Counted from the stretch's first letter, positions 16,469 to 25,402 are shown. The stretch is 64,000 nt of DNA from Paenibacillus glucanolyticus NBRC 15330 (GCF_004000885.1 NZ_BIMC01000002.1:124001-188000), one strand, 5' to 3'. A program made the numbers and translations. The notes: generated by a model not told the origin, from the sequence alone.

Positions 16469-16510
16469 GTTGGCTTCATTAAATTACGAGAAAAACATCA
16501 TCAAATATAA

Positions 16511-16560
16511 AAAGAGGGCTTTCCTCTCCACCGATCAATGGTGAGAGGAAAGCCCTCTTT
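16511..16560. terminator. Bidirectional terminator between the LysR gene and yugP
   Basis: AAAGAGGGCTTTCCTCTC and its complement form an 18-bp stem flanked by A and T runs. Confidence 0.95.
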
Positions 16561-16584
16561 GTTAGTTCTTATACCGATGTTATG

Positions 16585-17265
16585 TTAATCGCGGTTGCTT
16601 GTAAAGATCATAATATAACGAATCAGCTCCAGCAAGGAGATCAATGCAGCAGCGACATAAGTCAATGCAGCAGCGTTCAATACCTTAGCAACTCCACGTT
16701 CTTCGTCATTGGCAATGTAACCTTCCTGTACCATGAGCTGGCGAGCACGGTTGCTCGCGTTAAACTCGACCGGCAGGGTGACAAGCTGGAAGGCAACGGC
16801 ACAAGAGAAGAAGATGATGCCGAGACCGACAAGGTTCATGGCCTGGAACAGGAAACCGGCAATCAAGAGAAACGGCGCGATACCGGATGCAATGTTAACG
16901 ACCGGGAACATCTTGTGACGGGCAACGAGCATCGGATAATGCTCGGCATGCTGGATGGCATGGCCGACCTCATGACAAGCAACAGAGACAGCTGAGATGG
17001 AACGCTCGTAATATACAGGCTCTGACAGACGGACAACACGCTTGGTCGGATCGTAGTGGTCAGACAGCGCGCCTGGCACCGGTTCAATGGGAACATCGTG
17101 AAGACCGTTGGCATCCAGCATACGCCGGGCTGCATCATAGCCGGTCATGCCTGTGCTGTTCTCAACCTTGGCCCACTTATTAAATGTGCCTTTAACACGG
17201 AATTGAGCCCATAGTGAGAAAATAAACGCGATTATAATGAGAATAAACATCCAGTCAGAATACAT
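16585..17265 (-). CDS. yugP: Membrane zinc metallopeptidase, YugP family
   Basis: This is a 226-residue integral membrane metallopeptidase (PF04298). The zinc site is HEVGH at residues 98-102 (ACHEVGHAIQH). There is one N-terminal helix, two or three helices after residue 120, and a C-terminal helix. The DUF-type motif VPIEPVPGALSDHYDP is typical. The substrate is unknown. ATG 17265 follows GGGGG at a short distance. The MerR gene lies just upstream on the same strand (42 bases), so they may be cotranscribed. Confidence 0.93.
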   Translation of the reverse strand: MYSDWMFILIIIAFIFSLWAQFRVKGTFNKWAKVENSTGMTGYDAARRMLDANGLHDVPIEPVPGALSDHYDPTKRVVRLSEPVYYERSISAVSVACHEVGHAIQHAEHYPMLVARHKMFPVVNIASGIAPFLLIAGFLFQAMNLVGLGIIFFSCAVAFQLVTLPVEFNASNRARQLMVQEGYIANDEERGVAKVLNAAALTYVAAALISLLELIRYIMIFTSNRD

Positions 17266-17307
17266 TTATCATACCCCCATACTAAGTTGTAATTTGGCGC
17301 GGCATTG

Positions 17308-17754
17308 TTACATCGAAGTGAACTGATTCAGCAAAATTTGAAGTGACTCGATACAAGCAGCTCCTTTGGGAAGAATATTAGCAAGTACCTCCTTGGCTTG
17401 ACTGGGCTTTAGTTCGCTCAGGAGTGGATTGAGTTCCTTAACATCCCGTTCCAGCTGTTTCATCTGTATTTCGAGCTTGGTCAGCTTTTCCGTCATTTCG
17501 GAATCATCGGCAACTGACTTCCACCGATCCAGTCTTTCCTTAATCTCATCGAGAGTATATTTCTCTTGCTTTAACTGATTAATACGTTCGAGAGTGCTTA
17601 AGGTTTCAGAACTGTACAACCGGTAGTTTTTTAACGTCCGTTTTTCAGGGGAGATCAAACCCAGCTTAGTATAGTAGTCAATGGTTCTTTCGCTGATTCC
17701 GGCAGCCTTGGCCAGTTCGCCTATCCGGAAAAGGTTTCCGCTCATGATCCCCAT
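17308..17754 (-). CDS. MerR-family transcriptional regulator
   Basis: This is a 148-residue regulator. The MerR helix-turn-helix lies at about residues 9-40 (FRIGELAKAAGISERTIDYYTKLGL) with the wing KNYRLYSSETL, then a long coiled-coil dimerisation helix (about 80-115) and a short C-terminal segment with one Cys. There is no clear metal- or drug-binding domain, so the signal is unknown. It is not GlnR/TnrA-like. I use ATG 17754, placed six bases after GAGGTG; longer in-frame starts up to 17802 are less well supported. It diverges from the amt gene. Confidence 0.85.
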   Translation of the reverse strand: MGIMSGNLFRIGELAKAAGISERTIDYYTKLGLISPEKRTLKNYRLYSSETLSTLERINQLKQEKYTLDEIKERLDRWKSVADDSEMTEKLTKLEIQMKQLERDVKELNPLLSELKPSQAKEVLANILPKGAACIESLQILLNQFTSM

Positions 17755-17943
17755 AATCATCACCTCACAAGCCTTCATTGAATTGGACATTAATGAATGC
17801 ATTTATATTTTCATTTTAATAGAAATATGATACATGATCAGGAACCATACAGTCAAACGTCATAGTTGTGACGAAAAAACCTTGCAGTTAAGCCTTTTTT
17901 TAACTACATATGATGTAAGGTCATTTGCACTGTATGCGCTTAA

Positions 17944-17960
17944 TGTTATATTACATTACA
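17944..17960. promoter_or_regulatory. GlnR/TnrA box 1 upstream of amt
   Basis: TGTTA-TATTACA-TTACA fits the consensus TGTNA-N7-TNACA exactly. Its centre is about 82 bases before the predicted amt transcription start. Confidence 0.85.
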
Positions 17961-17998
17961 TAAAAGACGTATTTTGGACTTTTTTTTGAAAAAAACCG

Positions 17999-18027
17999 TT
18001 GCGAATTTTCAAGCGTCCCCCTATAAT
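17999..18027 (+). promoter_or_regulatory. Sigma-A promoter of amt
   Basis: TTGCGA (17999-18004) and TATAAT (18022-18027) are 17 bases apart, between the two GlnR/TnrA boxes. Confidence 0.75.
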
Positions 18028-18048
18028 GACAATATGAATTCAAGGATA

Positions 18049-18065
18049 TGTTATATTAGTTAACA
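18049..18065. promoter_or_regulatory. GlnR/TnrA box 2 downstream of the amt promoter
   Basis: TGTTA-TATTAGT-TAACA is a second exact match to TGTNA-N7-TNACA. It lies about 15-30 bases after the predicted start site and ends just before the ribosome-binding site, a position suited to repression. Confidence 0.85.
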
Positions 18066-18083
18066 CAAAGGGGAGTGTAAAAC

Positions 18084-19523
18084 ATGAAAAAAAGATGGCT
18101 AGGTTTAATGGCGGGAGTAATCGCACTACTCGCATTCCCGGCGAGCGCGTTCGCCGCTGATGGGGGAGCCACAAACGTTGAATTAACGGCTGGTTTGAAT
18201 TCCGTGTTCGTATTCTTGGCAGCTTTGCTCGTATTCTTCATGCAAGCAGGATTCGCTCTGCTGGAGGCCGGATCGGTTCGTATGAAAAATGCGGGGCACG
18301 TTGCAGGTAAAACATTCCTGACTTTCGGTATTTCGATCGTAGCATTCTGGGCGCTAGGATTTGGTCTAGCATTCGGTAACGGGAACAGTTTTTTCGGATT
18401 TGAAGGTTTCTTCTTAAGTGGTGACAATGCATCGGGTTCATTCGATTCATTATCGGCTTATGATGTGCCTACCACGATAATGTTCTTGTTCCACTTATCC
18501 TTTGCGGCCGTATCCCTGGCTATCGCTTGCGGCGGTATGGCTGAACGTGCAAAACTGAGCGTTTATATCGTGTTCGGCTTACTGTTCACCATCGTGATTT
18601 ACCCGATTGTTGCTCACTGGGTATGGGGCGGTGGATGGCTTGGGGCTCTGGGCATGCAGGACTTTGCCGGATCGACCGTTGTTCACTTGACTGGTGCTAC
18701 GGCAGCTTTGGTGGCTACCATTCTTCTGAAACCTCGTCTGGGCAAATATAATAAAGACGGGAAGCCTAACAGCATCCCGGGCCACAACCAGGTCCTATCT
18801 GTCCTCGGCGTATTCATCATCTGGATCGGCTGGTTCGGATTTAACCCAGGCAGCACCATCTCCGCACTTACGGACGGATTCTTCGGTTTCGTGGCATTGA
18901 ATACAAACATCGCCGCTGCGGCAGGTGCACTTGCAGCACTGCTGATCTCGTGGGCGGTTCTTGGCAAAGCAGACATTCCTAGCATGCTGAACGGTATCCT
19001 TGCTGCATTTGTTGCAATTACAGGCGCTTGCGCATTCGTAGAGCCGTGGGCGGCCGTTGTTATCGGTGCGGTTGCGGGTACGATTACTTTCTTTACCGCT
19101 CAGTGGTTTGATCGCAAAGGCATTGATGATCCGGTATATGCATTTTCCGTACATGGTATTGCGGGTATGTGGGGCGCAGTGTCCACCGGCTTGTTCGCAG
19201 CACCAAGACTTGTTGAAATTACGGGTGTAGGTAAGGCAGGGCTGTTCTACGGCGGCGGCTTCGGACAGCTTGGGGTTCAGCTTCTGGGTCTGATCGGTAC
19301 GTTTGCATTCGTTCTTGTGATCTCATTCATTATTCTGTACATCATGAAAGTTACGATGGGTATCCGTGTAACGGAAGAAGAAGAATTGATGGGTCTAGAT
19401 ATTAGTGAGCATGGTACTTATGGATATCCGGAGCAAATGAAACTCCTGGTGGAATCGGAAGGCAAATCTCCCGAGTTTCGTTCCGGAAGCAAAATAACTC
19501 CTGGAAGCGATGCGTCATTATAA
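18084..19523 (+). CDS. amt: Ammonium transporter, Amt family
   Basis: This is a 479-residue ammonium channel/transporter with a cleavable signal peptide (to about AFAA, residue 24) and 11 predicted helices. The two pore histidines are His201 (VVHLTGATAALVA) and His357 (VHGIAGMWG). The Phe-gate region and HWVWGGGW are also present. The C-terminus has an extended tail of about 40 residues after the last helix. It is the first gene of an apparent operon with a DUF294 nucleotidyltransferase and a DnaQ-like exonuclease. No PII (glnK) gene is adjacent. Two perfect GlnR/TnrA boxes flank its promoter, indicating nitrogen control. Confidence 0.97.
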   Translation: MKKRWLGLMAGVIALLAFPASAFAADGGATNVELTAGLNSVFVFLAALLVFFMQAGFALLEAGSVRMKNAGHVAGKTFLTFGISIVAFWALGFGLAFGNGNSFFGFEGFFLSGDNASGSFDSLSAYDVPTTIMFLFHLSFAAVSLAIACGGMAERAKLSVYIVFGLLFTIVIYPIVAHWVWGGGWLGALGMQDFAGSTVVHLTGATAALVATILLKPRLGKYNKDGKPNSIPGHNQVLSVLGVFIIWIGWFGFNPGSTISALTDGFFGFVALNTNIAAAAGALAALLISWAVLGKADIPSMLNGILAAFVAITGACAFVEPWAAVVIGAVAGTITFFTAQWFDRKGIDDPVYAFSVHGIAGMWGAVSTGLFAAPRLVEITGVGKAGLFYGGGFGQLGVQLLGLIGTFAFVLVISFIILYIMKVTMGIRVTEEEELMGLDISEHGTYGYPEQMKLLVESEGKSPEFRSGSKITPGSDASL

Positions 19524-19571
19524 GTCCTAACCATGAATTGCTTATGAAGCATGTAATAAGGAGGCCGCGGC

Positions 19572-20651
19572 ATGAAACCTCTGAAATCCGTAAATCTGTT
19601 TCCGGTATTCTCGGAAATTCAGAAAGCAGTATCAGCCCAGCAATTACGAGATGAACGGATCGCTTGTCAGAATCATCTCCTTGAGAAGCGTAGTGACATG
19701 GAGCTTAGAGAATGGATCGCTTCTGTGAATCGGATGCACGATCTGATTGGGCAGCGTGCCGCGGCTATCTGTGAGCAGGACATGTGGGAGGCTGGCTACG
19801 GCCGGCCTCCTGCACGTTATGCGTTTGTTGCTTTTGGCAGCAGCGGAAGGCAGGAAGCTACGTTGTGGAGCGATCAGGATAACGGTCTGATCCTTGGCGA
19901 TGAGCTGGGCGAGGAAAACCTTCCATTTTTTCGGGAATTTGGACTTCGTCTATCGGATCTGTTGGAGTATACAGGCTACCCTAAATGTTCGGGAAAGGTG
20001 ATGTGTTCCGAACCGTTGTGGAGTAAACGCCTAGAGGATTGGAAGAATCAGATTAGTGATTGGTGCAGCGACCAGCAGTGGGAGCCGATTCGCAATTTCA
20101 TCATCGCTGCGGACCTGCGTCACATCTCGGGTGCTGGCGAGCTTACGGAAGCCTGGACGGAGCATTTCCGCAGTTCCGTTGAACAGCATCCGGACATCGG
20201 CAATGCCGTGCTTCGGAACACTGTCAAGCACAAAGCAACGCTTAATGTGATGGGAAGGATTGTCACGGAACGGTTTGGTGAGCATGCCGGAGATTTTGAT
20301 GTGAAGTATGGCGTGTATATCCCTCTTGTAAACAGCATTCGAACGATGGCATTACAGCGAGGCATCATCGAAACCTCCACGCTGAAGCGAATGGAGAGGG
20401 TCATGCTGCTGGAAGGAGGCAACCTGCTTCTGGAGAGTGTCCAGCGTGCCTTCCTGACGGCGCTTCGTTTAAGAAACGACACACCGTATCGGATCGAGAA
20501 TGGACTGATCACAAGCAGCGGTTATATCCCGCAGGAGCAGCTTAAGAGCAAAACCATGCAGTATGAGCTTCGCGATACACTTGGTGTTGTCAGGCGGATA
20601 CACCGGTCATTGCAGCGCGAGCACCGTTTTGCGGAAAGGAGGAACCCATGA
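19572..20651 (+). CDS. DUF294 nucleotidyltransferase-like protein (GlnD N-terminal type)
   Basis: This is a 359-residue protein with a DUF294-type nucleotidyltransferase domain and a helical DUF294_C domain. The catalytic core GSSGRQEATLWSDQDNGLI has Gly89-Ser90 and the metal pair Asp101/Asp103, the same arrangement as the uridylyltransferase domain of GlnD. There are no CBS domains in front, unlike many relatives, and no HD or ACT domains. It follows amt by 48 bases and overlaps the exonuclease gene by four (ATGA). Nucleotidylation of a transporter-linked partner is plausible, but the substrate is unknown and no PII gene is here. Confidence 0.85.
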   Translation: MKPLKSVNLFPVFSEIQKAVSAQQLRDERIACQNHLLEKRSDMELREWIASVNRMHDLIGQRAAAICEQDMWEAGYGRPPARYAFVAFGSSGRQEATLWSDQDNGLILGDELGEENLPFFREFGLRLSDLLEYTGYPKCSGKVMCSEPLWSKRLEDWKNQISDWCSDQQWEPIRNFIIAADLRHISGAGELTEAWTEHFRSSVEQHPDIGNAVLRNTVKHKATLNVMGRIVTERFGEHAGDFDVKYGVYIPLVNSIRTMALQRGIIETSTLKRMERVMLLEGGNLLLESVQRAFLTALRLRNDTPYRIENGLITSSGYIPQEQLKSKTMQYELRDTLGVVRRIHRSLQREHRFAERRNP

Positions 20652-21388
20652 CGGAACCGGTACAATCAAACGGCGGCTTCTGGAGATCGCTGCGCTCAGG
20701 TAACATTAATTCCGCAATCGCCTCCATGCGCGGGGCACAGACAGCGCAGCAGCTCGCCTTCATCCGGTCCCAGATGAAGGATAACCGGAGACCGGAGGTC
20801 CTTGGAACTCCACTGGACGAGCTTGAGGTTGTTGTATTCGATCTGGAGACAACAGGGTTCAATCACCAGCATGGCGACGAGATTTTATCATTCGGTGCAG
20901 TCCGGGTCATCGGGGAACAGGTTATCGAGCAGGAGTCCTTTCATATGATCGTGAACAGTGGTTCCCCTGTCCCTCCATTTATAACCGAGCTGACAGGCAT
21001 CACGCAGCATATGGTTGATGCAGCCCCGCCTTTAATGGAGGGGCTGCATGATTTCATGGCTTTTGTAGGGGGCAGGGTTCTGGTCGCCCATGCAGCTGCG
21101 CATGATCGGGGATTTCTGAATGCAGCTCTGTGGAAAACTTCAAAGGTTCGCTTGACCCACAGGCTGCTCGATACGATGATGCTGGCGCAGAGGCTATATC
21201 CGGAACAGACGGATTACAGCCTGGATGAACTGCTGCGAAACTGCAGCATTCCGGTGGAGGGCAGACATCACGCACTCTCGGACGCGCGCATGACCGCCAG
21301 GCTGTGGGCGGACTATATAAAAGAGATTCAGGCGCGCGGGGATGCAACTACACTGGGAGATATGTACGTTTATTTAAGCGAGGCATAA
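20648..21388 (+). CDS. DnaQ-like 3'-5' exonuclease (DEDDh)
   Basis: This is a 246-residue exonuclease of the DNA polymerase III epsilon type. Exo I is FDLETTG with Asp65 and Glu67, Exo II lies around AHAAAHDRGFLN, and Exo III is HHALSDAR with His208 and Asp212, so it is catalytically complete. It starts by ATGA overlap with the DUF294 gene. The same DUF294 plus DnaQ-like pair occurs next to acetate-type transporters in Proteobacteria, as I recall, which suggests a conserved functional pair rather than DNA replication. No polymerase gene is near. The true substrate (DNA, RNA or nucleotide adduct) is unknown. Confidence 0.88.
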   Translation: MTEPVQSNGGFWRSLRSGNINSAIASMRGAQTAQQLAFIRSQMKDNRRPEVLGTPLDELEVVVFDLETTGFNHQHGDEILSFGAVRVIGEQVIEQESFHMIVNSGSPVPPFITELTGITQHMVDAAPPLMEGLHDFMAFVGGRVLVAHAAAHDRGFLNAALWKTSKVRLTHRLLDTMMLAQRLYPEQTDYSLDELLRNCSIPVEGRHHALSDARMTARLWADYIKEIQARGDATTLGDMYVYLSEA

Positions 21389-21402
21389 CAGCGGGGAGCC
21401 CG

Positions 21403-21936
21403 TTATCCTTCCTGGATATCAAAAGGAATCGGGGCAAGGGCGTACGACTCCGCATTGTGCTGTGCCAATGTGTTTACTTTACAAGGGTCAGGGGATTCCA
21501 GGCGTGTTTTTCCCCTGATAATCTTGTAAGTATGAAGCTGAAGCGAATGGTTGCCAGAGGCAGCGGAGACTGTCGGTGCTGCGATGACATACACCTGAAG
21601 CAATCCACCGAAGGTTGGAAGCTGAAGCATATCCTCTCGGGATGGCTCGGGCGAAGTGTGCGGGTGGCTGTGAAACAAGCCGACGAGTCCTTTTTCGGTT
21701 AAAGCCAGACGGGTCCAATGAACCGGATCCAGATGAAATGAATGCAGCGGAGACTCCGCTGTATTTTTTACGGGAATAAACTGTGTAACGGTCAACGTCC
21801 GACTTGCCGCCCGTGAATGCCCGATAAGGACCCCACAAGCTTCCTGCGGCAGGCAACCGTACATATGCTCCGTTATATGTTCAATAACCTCTGCGTGCAG
21901 CAGGAGCTGCTCCAGGGGCGCGTCGCATGGTGTCAT
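21403..21936 (-). CDS. JAMM/MPN+ metallopeptidase, M67 family
   Basis: This is a 177-residue Zn peptidase of the Mov34/MPN/PAD-1 family. The JAMM motif is complete: the Glu in PQEACGVLIG, then HSHPHTSPEPSRED, which fits HxHx7SxxD. Bacterial relatives remove C-terminal extensions from ubiquitin-like sulfur carriers (as in cysteine or thiamine synthesis), but no sulfur-carrier gene is nearby, so the substrate is unknown. ATG 21936 follows GGAGG. It lies antisense-oriented, converging on the exonuclease gene with only 14 bases between the stops. It diverges from the ResA-like gene. Confidence 0.88.
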   Translation of the reverse strand: MTPCDAPLEQLLLHAEVIEHITEHMYGCLPQEACGVLIGHSRAASRTLTVTQFIPVKNTAESPLHSFHLDPVHWTRLALTEKGLVGLFHSHPHTSPEPSREDMLQLPTFGGLLQVYVIAAPTVSAASGNHSLQLHTYKIIRGKTRLESPDPCKVNTLAQHNAESYALAPIPFDIQEG

Positions 21937-22039
21937 CTTTTTTCCTCCAGACAAAATTCAGGTCGTGGCGTGTTTGAAAGATTAGGGTTTCAGGGTACAA
22001 TAGGGACTATAACTAAGATAAGCAAAGGAACCTATACCT

Positions 22040-22591
22040 ATGAAACGTAACCTGATCATTATCGCTCTGCTCATCGTCGCAGCAGGTGCGGTTATCTATA
22101 ATCAAGCCGGTGATCAAATTCAAGCCGTATTCATGCAGGAAAAACCGCTCCCGACAGAGACCGGGGCCCGGGCAGGGCTTCTGGCTCCTGCATTTACCCT
22201 GAAGGGGATGGACGACAAGTCTTATGCCGGCGGCGGAGCGCGCGATAAAGCCATGATCATCAACTTCTGGGCATCCTGGTGCGAACCTTGCAAGCAGGAA
22301 GCCCCAGAGCTTGACAAGCTGGCAGAGAAATATGCAGATGAGCTTGAAATCTATGGCGTGAACGTGTCCAAGTACGACAATGAGAAGAAAGCTCGTCAAT
22401 TCGTCAAGGATTTTAAACTTCGATATCCGATCCTGCTTGATCCGAAAGGAGAGGTGTTCGAGAATTTGTATAAAGGGCAAGTGTTCCCGACCAATGTCCT
22501 TATCGATCGAAATGGCGTGATCCAAGAAATTATTCTTGGCGCTCCTGCTCCCGAGGATCTTCACAAGAAGGTTGCCAAGCTGGTGAAGTAA
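22040..22591 (+). CDS. ResA/TlpA-type membrane-anchored thioredoxin
   Basis: This is a 183-residue extracytoplasmic thiol-disulfide reductase. An N-terminal signal anchor (residues 4-22) is followed by a thioredoxin fold of the AhpC/TSA-TlpA type. The active site is WCEPC with Cys81 and Cys84, identical to the CEPC of B. subtilis ResA, which reduces apocytochrome c. The usual resBC partners are not adjacent, so a cytochrome role is inference. The ribosome-binding site (AAAGGA) is weakly spaced from ATG 22040. It ends at terminator 22615-22656. Confidence 0.92.
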   Translation: MKRNLIIIALLIVAAGAVIYNQAGDQIQAVFMQEKPLPTETGARAGLLAPAFTLKGMDDKSYAGGGARDKAMIINFWASWCEPCKQEAPELDKLAEKYADELEIYGVNVSKYDNEKKARQFVKDFKLRYPILLDPKGEVFENLYKGQVFPTNVLIDRNGVIQEIILGAPAPEDLHKKVAKLVK

Positions 22592-22614
22592 TCGTCAGAT
22601 GGAGGTAAGACATC

Positions 22615-22656
22615 AAAAAGCGCGTTCCCTATGTTCATAGCGGATACGCGCTTTTA
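22615..22656. terminator. Bidirectional terminator between the ResA-like gene and cimA
   Basis: AAAAGCGCGT and ACGCGCTTTT form the outer stem, with an inner CTATG/CATAG hairpin. Confidence 0.9.
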
Positions 22657-22671
22657 TTTATATTTCAGAAA

Positions 22672-24288
22672 TCAATGATTAATCAAGCCTTGCCTTGCGG
22701 CGGATTCATGTGTCTGCTCCGGTGAAATCTGGCCTAGCAGCGCATAGCGCATACTATCCACAAGTGCTTCCCAGCTCGCCTCAATGACGTTGCTGGATAC
22801 GCCAACCGTGTTCCAGGCATTCTCGAAGTTCTTGGATTCGATCAGAACCCTTACTTTAGCAGCGGTTGCGTCCTTGTCATCCAGCACACGGACCTTATAA
22901 TCAGCTAGATGCATTTCCTTGAGTGTCGGGAAGTATTGGACCAGTGCTTTACGCAGTGCATTATCGAGCGCGTTGACAGGACCGTTGCCTTCCGCTGCGG
23001 TATAGATGCTCTCGCCGGCCACGTTGACTTTGACGAAGGCTTCGGAAACGACCGGCTGCCCGGCTGACTTCTCCACCAGCATTTTGAAGGATTCAAACGT
23101 GAACAGCTCCTGAAGCTCTCCGTTCGCTTCCCGAAGAAGCAGCTCCAGCGAAGCATCCGCGCCTTCGAATTGATAGCCTTCGTGCTCAAGCTCCTTGATC
23201 TTGCCAATAATATGCTTGGATTGCTCGCTGGCCGGATCAAAGGCCAGACCCATGTCCTGCGCTTTGGATACGATATTGCTTTGTCCTGCCAGCTCCGACA
23301 CCAGCACACGCTGCTTGTTTCCGACCTTCTCCGGCTCGATATGCTCGTACGTTCTGGAATCGCGCAGAATCGCAGAGACATGGATGCCTCCCTTATGGGC
23401 AAAGGCAGCGTTGCCAACATACGGCTGATTAACCGGCATATTCACGTTGGCGATTTCGCTGATATAACGTGCGGTATTTGTCAGGGTGCGGAGTTTATCG
23501 TCCCCGATGCAATCATAACCCAGCTTCAGCTGGAGATTCGGAATGATGGAGCACAGATTTGCATTGCCGCATCGCTCTCCGTATCCGTTCATGGTGCCTT
23601 GGACATGCTGGACACCAGCCTGTACAGCGCTCAGGGTGTTGGCAACGGCAAGCTCGCAATCATTGTGTGTATGAATGCCGAGTGGAGCGCCAGGGAGCTG
23701 CCCCGTTAGAGAAGTGACGATGTCCGAGATTTCATGCGGCAGACTGCCTCCGTTTGTGTCGCACATAACGAGCCAGTCAGCACCTGCATCTCGTGCCTTG
23801 GACAAGACGGCAACGGCATATTCCGTATTGTTCTTAAAGCCGTCAAAAAAGTGCTCGGCATCAAAAATCACTTCCAGGCCTCTCTGTTTAAGGAAGGCGA
23901 TGGAGTCATAGATCATGGCCAGATTCTCTTCAAGAGTCGTCTGAAGTGCGGTGTGAACGTGGAAATCCCAAGACTTCCCGACCAGGGTAGCCGCTGAGAC
24001 TCCGGATTCCAGTATTCGAAGCAGATTGGCATCCTGATCAGCAATGGAACCTTTGCGGCGGGTGCTGCCAAAAGCGGTTACTTTTGAAGTCAGGCCGAGA
24101 TCCTGGACTCTTTTGAAAAATTCGATGTCCTTGCTGTTGCTTCCCGGGATACCGCCTTCAATATAATGAACACCAAGTGCATCGAGTTTCTTGGCGATTT
24201 TGACCTTGTCGTCCGCTGACAAGCTGATTCCTTCGCCTTGGGTTCCGTCGCGAAGTGTCGTATCAAAGATGGAAATGGACTTAGACAT
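22672..24288 (-). CDS. cimA: Citramalate synthase
   Basis: This is a 538-residue enzyme of the citramalate/isopropylmalate synthase family that condenses pyruvate and acetyl-CoA to citramalate, the start of a threonine-independent isoleucine route. The N-terminal TIM barrel begins FDTTLRDGTQGEGISLSADDK and has the metal site GIHTHNDCELAVANT; a C-terminal regulatory domain (from about 400) includes GNGPVNALDNALRKAL. The start IFDTTLRDGTQGEG and length fit the CimA subgroup better than LeuA. ATG 24288 has AAAGGAGG upstream. No T-box leader was seen in the upstream 236 bases. It is monocistronic. Confidence 0.9.
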   Translation of the reverse strand: MSKSISIFDTTLRDGTQGEGISLSADDKVKIAKKLDALGVHYIEGGIPGSNSKDIEFFKRVQDLGLTSKVTAFGSTRRKGSIADQDANLLRILESGVSAATLVGKSWDFHVHTALQTTLEENLAMIYDSIAFLKQRGLEVIFDAEHFFDGFKNNTEYAVAVLSKARDAGADWLVMCDTNGGSLPHEISDIVTSLTGQLPGAPLGIHTHNDCELAVANTLSAVQAGVQHVQGTMNGYGERCGNANLCSIIPNLQLKLGYDCIGDDKLRTLTNTARYISEIANVNMPVNQPYVGNAAFAHKGGIHVSAILRDSRTYEHIEPEKVGNKQRVLVSELAGQSNIVSKAQDMGLAFDPASEQSKHIIGKIKELEHEGYQFEGADASLELLLREANGELQELFTFESFKMLVEKSAGQPVVSEAFVKVNVAGESIYTAAEGNGPVNALDNALRKALVQYFPTLKEMHLADYKVRVLDDKDATAAKVRVLIESKNFENAWNTVGVSSNVIEASWEALVDSMRYALLGQISPEQTHESAARQGLINH

Positions 24289-24524
24289 GATGTCCTCCTT
24301 TGGGTGTCCGGGATTGGACCGCATTGTTTATAATTTTGTATTATAGCATTTCTTTGCGGGAAAGTAACAGAGTAAAAAACTTTTCACAAAGCGTCTCCAT
24401 TGTTGACCATCGTCAGGCGTGAGCGTTATGCTGAAGGCATTGGCCGTATTCTTTGATTCCTGATGAAATATAACATAGGACATTCCGATGTCTAAGCCAA
24501 ATATAATGGAATGGAGGTCTTGCC

Positions 24525-25367
24525 ATGATTCAATATTCTGATGAACAGGTGACGGTTTTTCAAAGTGCGTTATTTCAGACCACTTCAACGGTCATCCAGC
24601 TGGATGAAAGCATCATTATCATCGATCCGAACTGGCTGCCGCACGAAATCGATGAAATCCGTGAACATGTTAACGGGGTTCGGGGAGGCAGGGATTGTTA
24701 TCTCATCTTCACGCATGGAGACTATGACCATATAATTGGATATAAAGCTTTTCCGGATGCCAAGACGATTGGAAGTGCCGGACTCCGAGATCACCCGGAC
24801 AAAGAGCGTAAACTGAAATTAATTCGTGATTTTGATGCTTCCTATTATATTACTCGCAACTATCCTATAGAATTCCCTGTGCTTGATATCGTTATCGAGG
24901 AAGATGGACAGCAGCTCGCACTAGGTTCCACGACACTAACGTTCTATAAAGCGCCGGGACATACGGCTGACGGTCTGTTCACCGTGATTGACTCCGTGGG
25001 CGTATGCGTATTTGCAGCCGGTGACTACTTATCCGATTTTGAGCTCCCGTTTATCTACCACAGTGCATGGGACTATGAGGGGACGATTCGCCAAGCTGCA
25101 AGGATACTGAAAGAGCATCCGGTAACTCTGCTCATCCCGGGGCATGGCCAGCATACGACAAGCCAATCGGAGATGGATCGAAGAGTGGAGATCGCCCGGA
25201 GCTATCTGGAGCGGCTGCGTCAGGCTGTGGTTGATGGCGATGATATGGCCCTTGATCAGCTGCAGGAGGAGCACGGATTTGTCTCCGAATTTACGGCGGA
25301 GTGTCACAAGGAAAATGTGAGAATCATTCAAAATGAGTTTCAAGCTGAGGGCAGTCATCAGAGTTAA
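24525..25367 (+). CDS. Metallo-beta-lactamase-fold hydrolase
   Basis: This is a 280-residue protein with the MBL fold. The metal motif reads THGDYDH (His64, Asp66, Asp68, His69), so the second His of the usual HxHxDH is Asp. Further ligands are in GHTADG, GDYLSD and GHGQHT. The substitution resembles some lactonase- or glyoxalase-like members, and the reaction cannot be assigned. ATG 24525 follows GGAGG. The Pol IV gene starts 35 bases after the stop on the same strand and may be cotranscribed. Confidence 0.85.
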   Translation: MIQYSDEQVTVFQSALFQTTSTVIQLDESIIIIDPNWLPHEIDEIREHVNGVRGGRDCYLIFTHGDYDHIIGYKAFPDAKTIGSAGLRDHPDKERKLKLIRDFDASYYITRNYPIEFPVLDIVIEEDGQQLALGSTTLTFYKAPGHTADGLFTVIDSVGVCVFAAGDYLSDFELPFIYHSAWDYEGTIRQAARILKEHPVTLLIPGHGQHTTSQSEMDRRVEIARSYLERLRQAVVDGDDMALDQLQEEHGFVSEFTAECHKENVRIIQNEFQAEGSHQS

Positions 25368-25402
25368 GTAGAACCGAACCGAAAGAAAGAAGGAATCCGT
25401 CC

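Noticed and set aside
24328..24588. Minus-strand 86-codon frame upstream of cimA
   Set aside because: It overlaps the start of the MBL-fold gene on the other strand, has no good ribosome-binding site and resembles no family.
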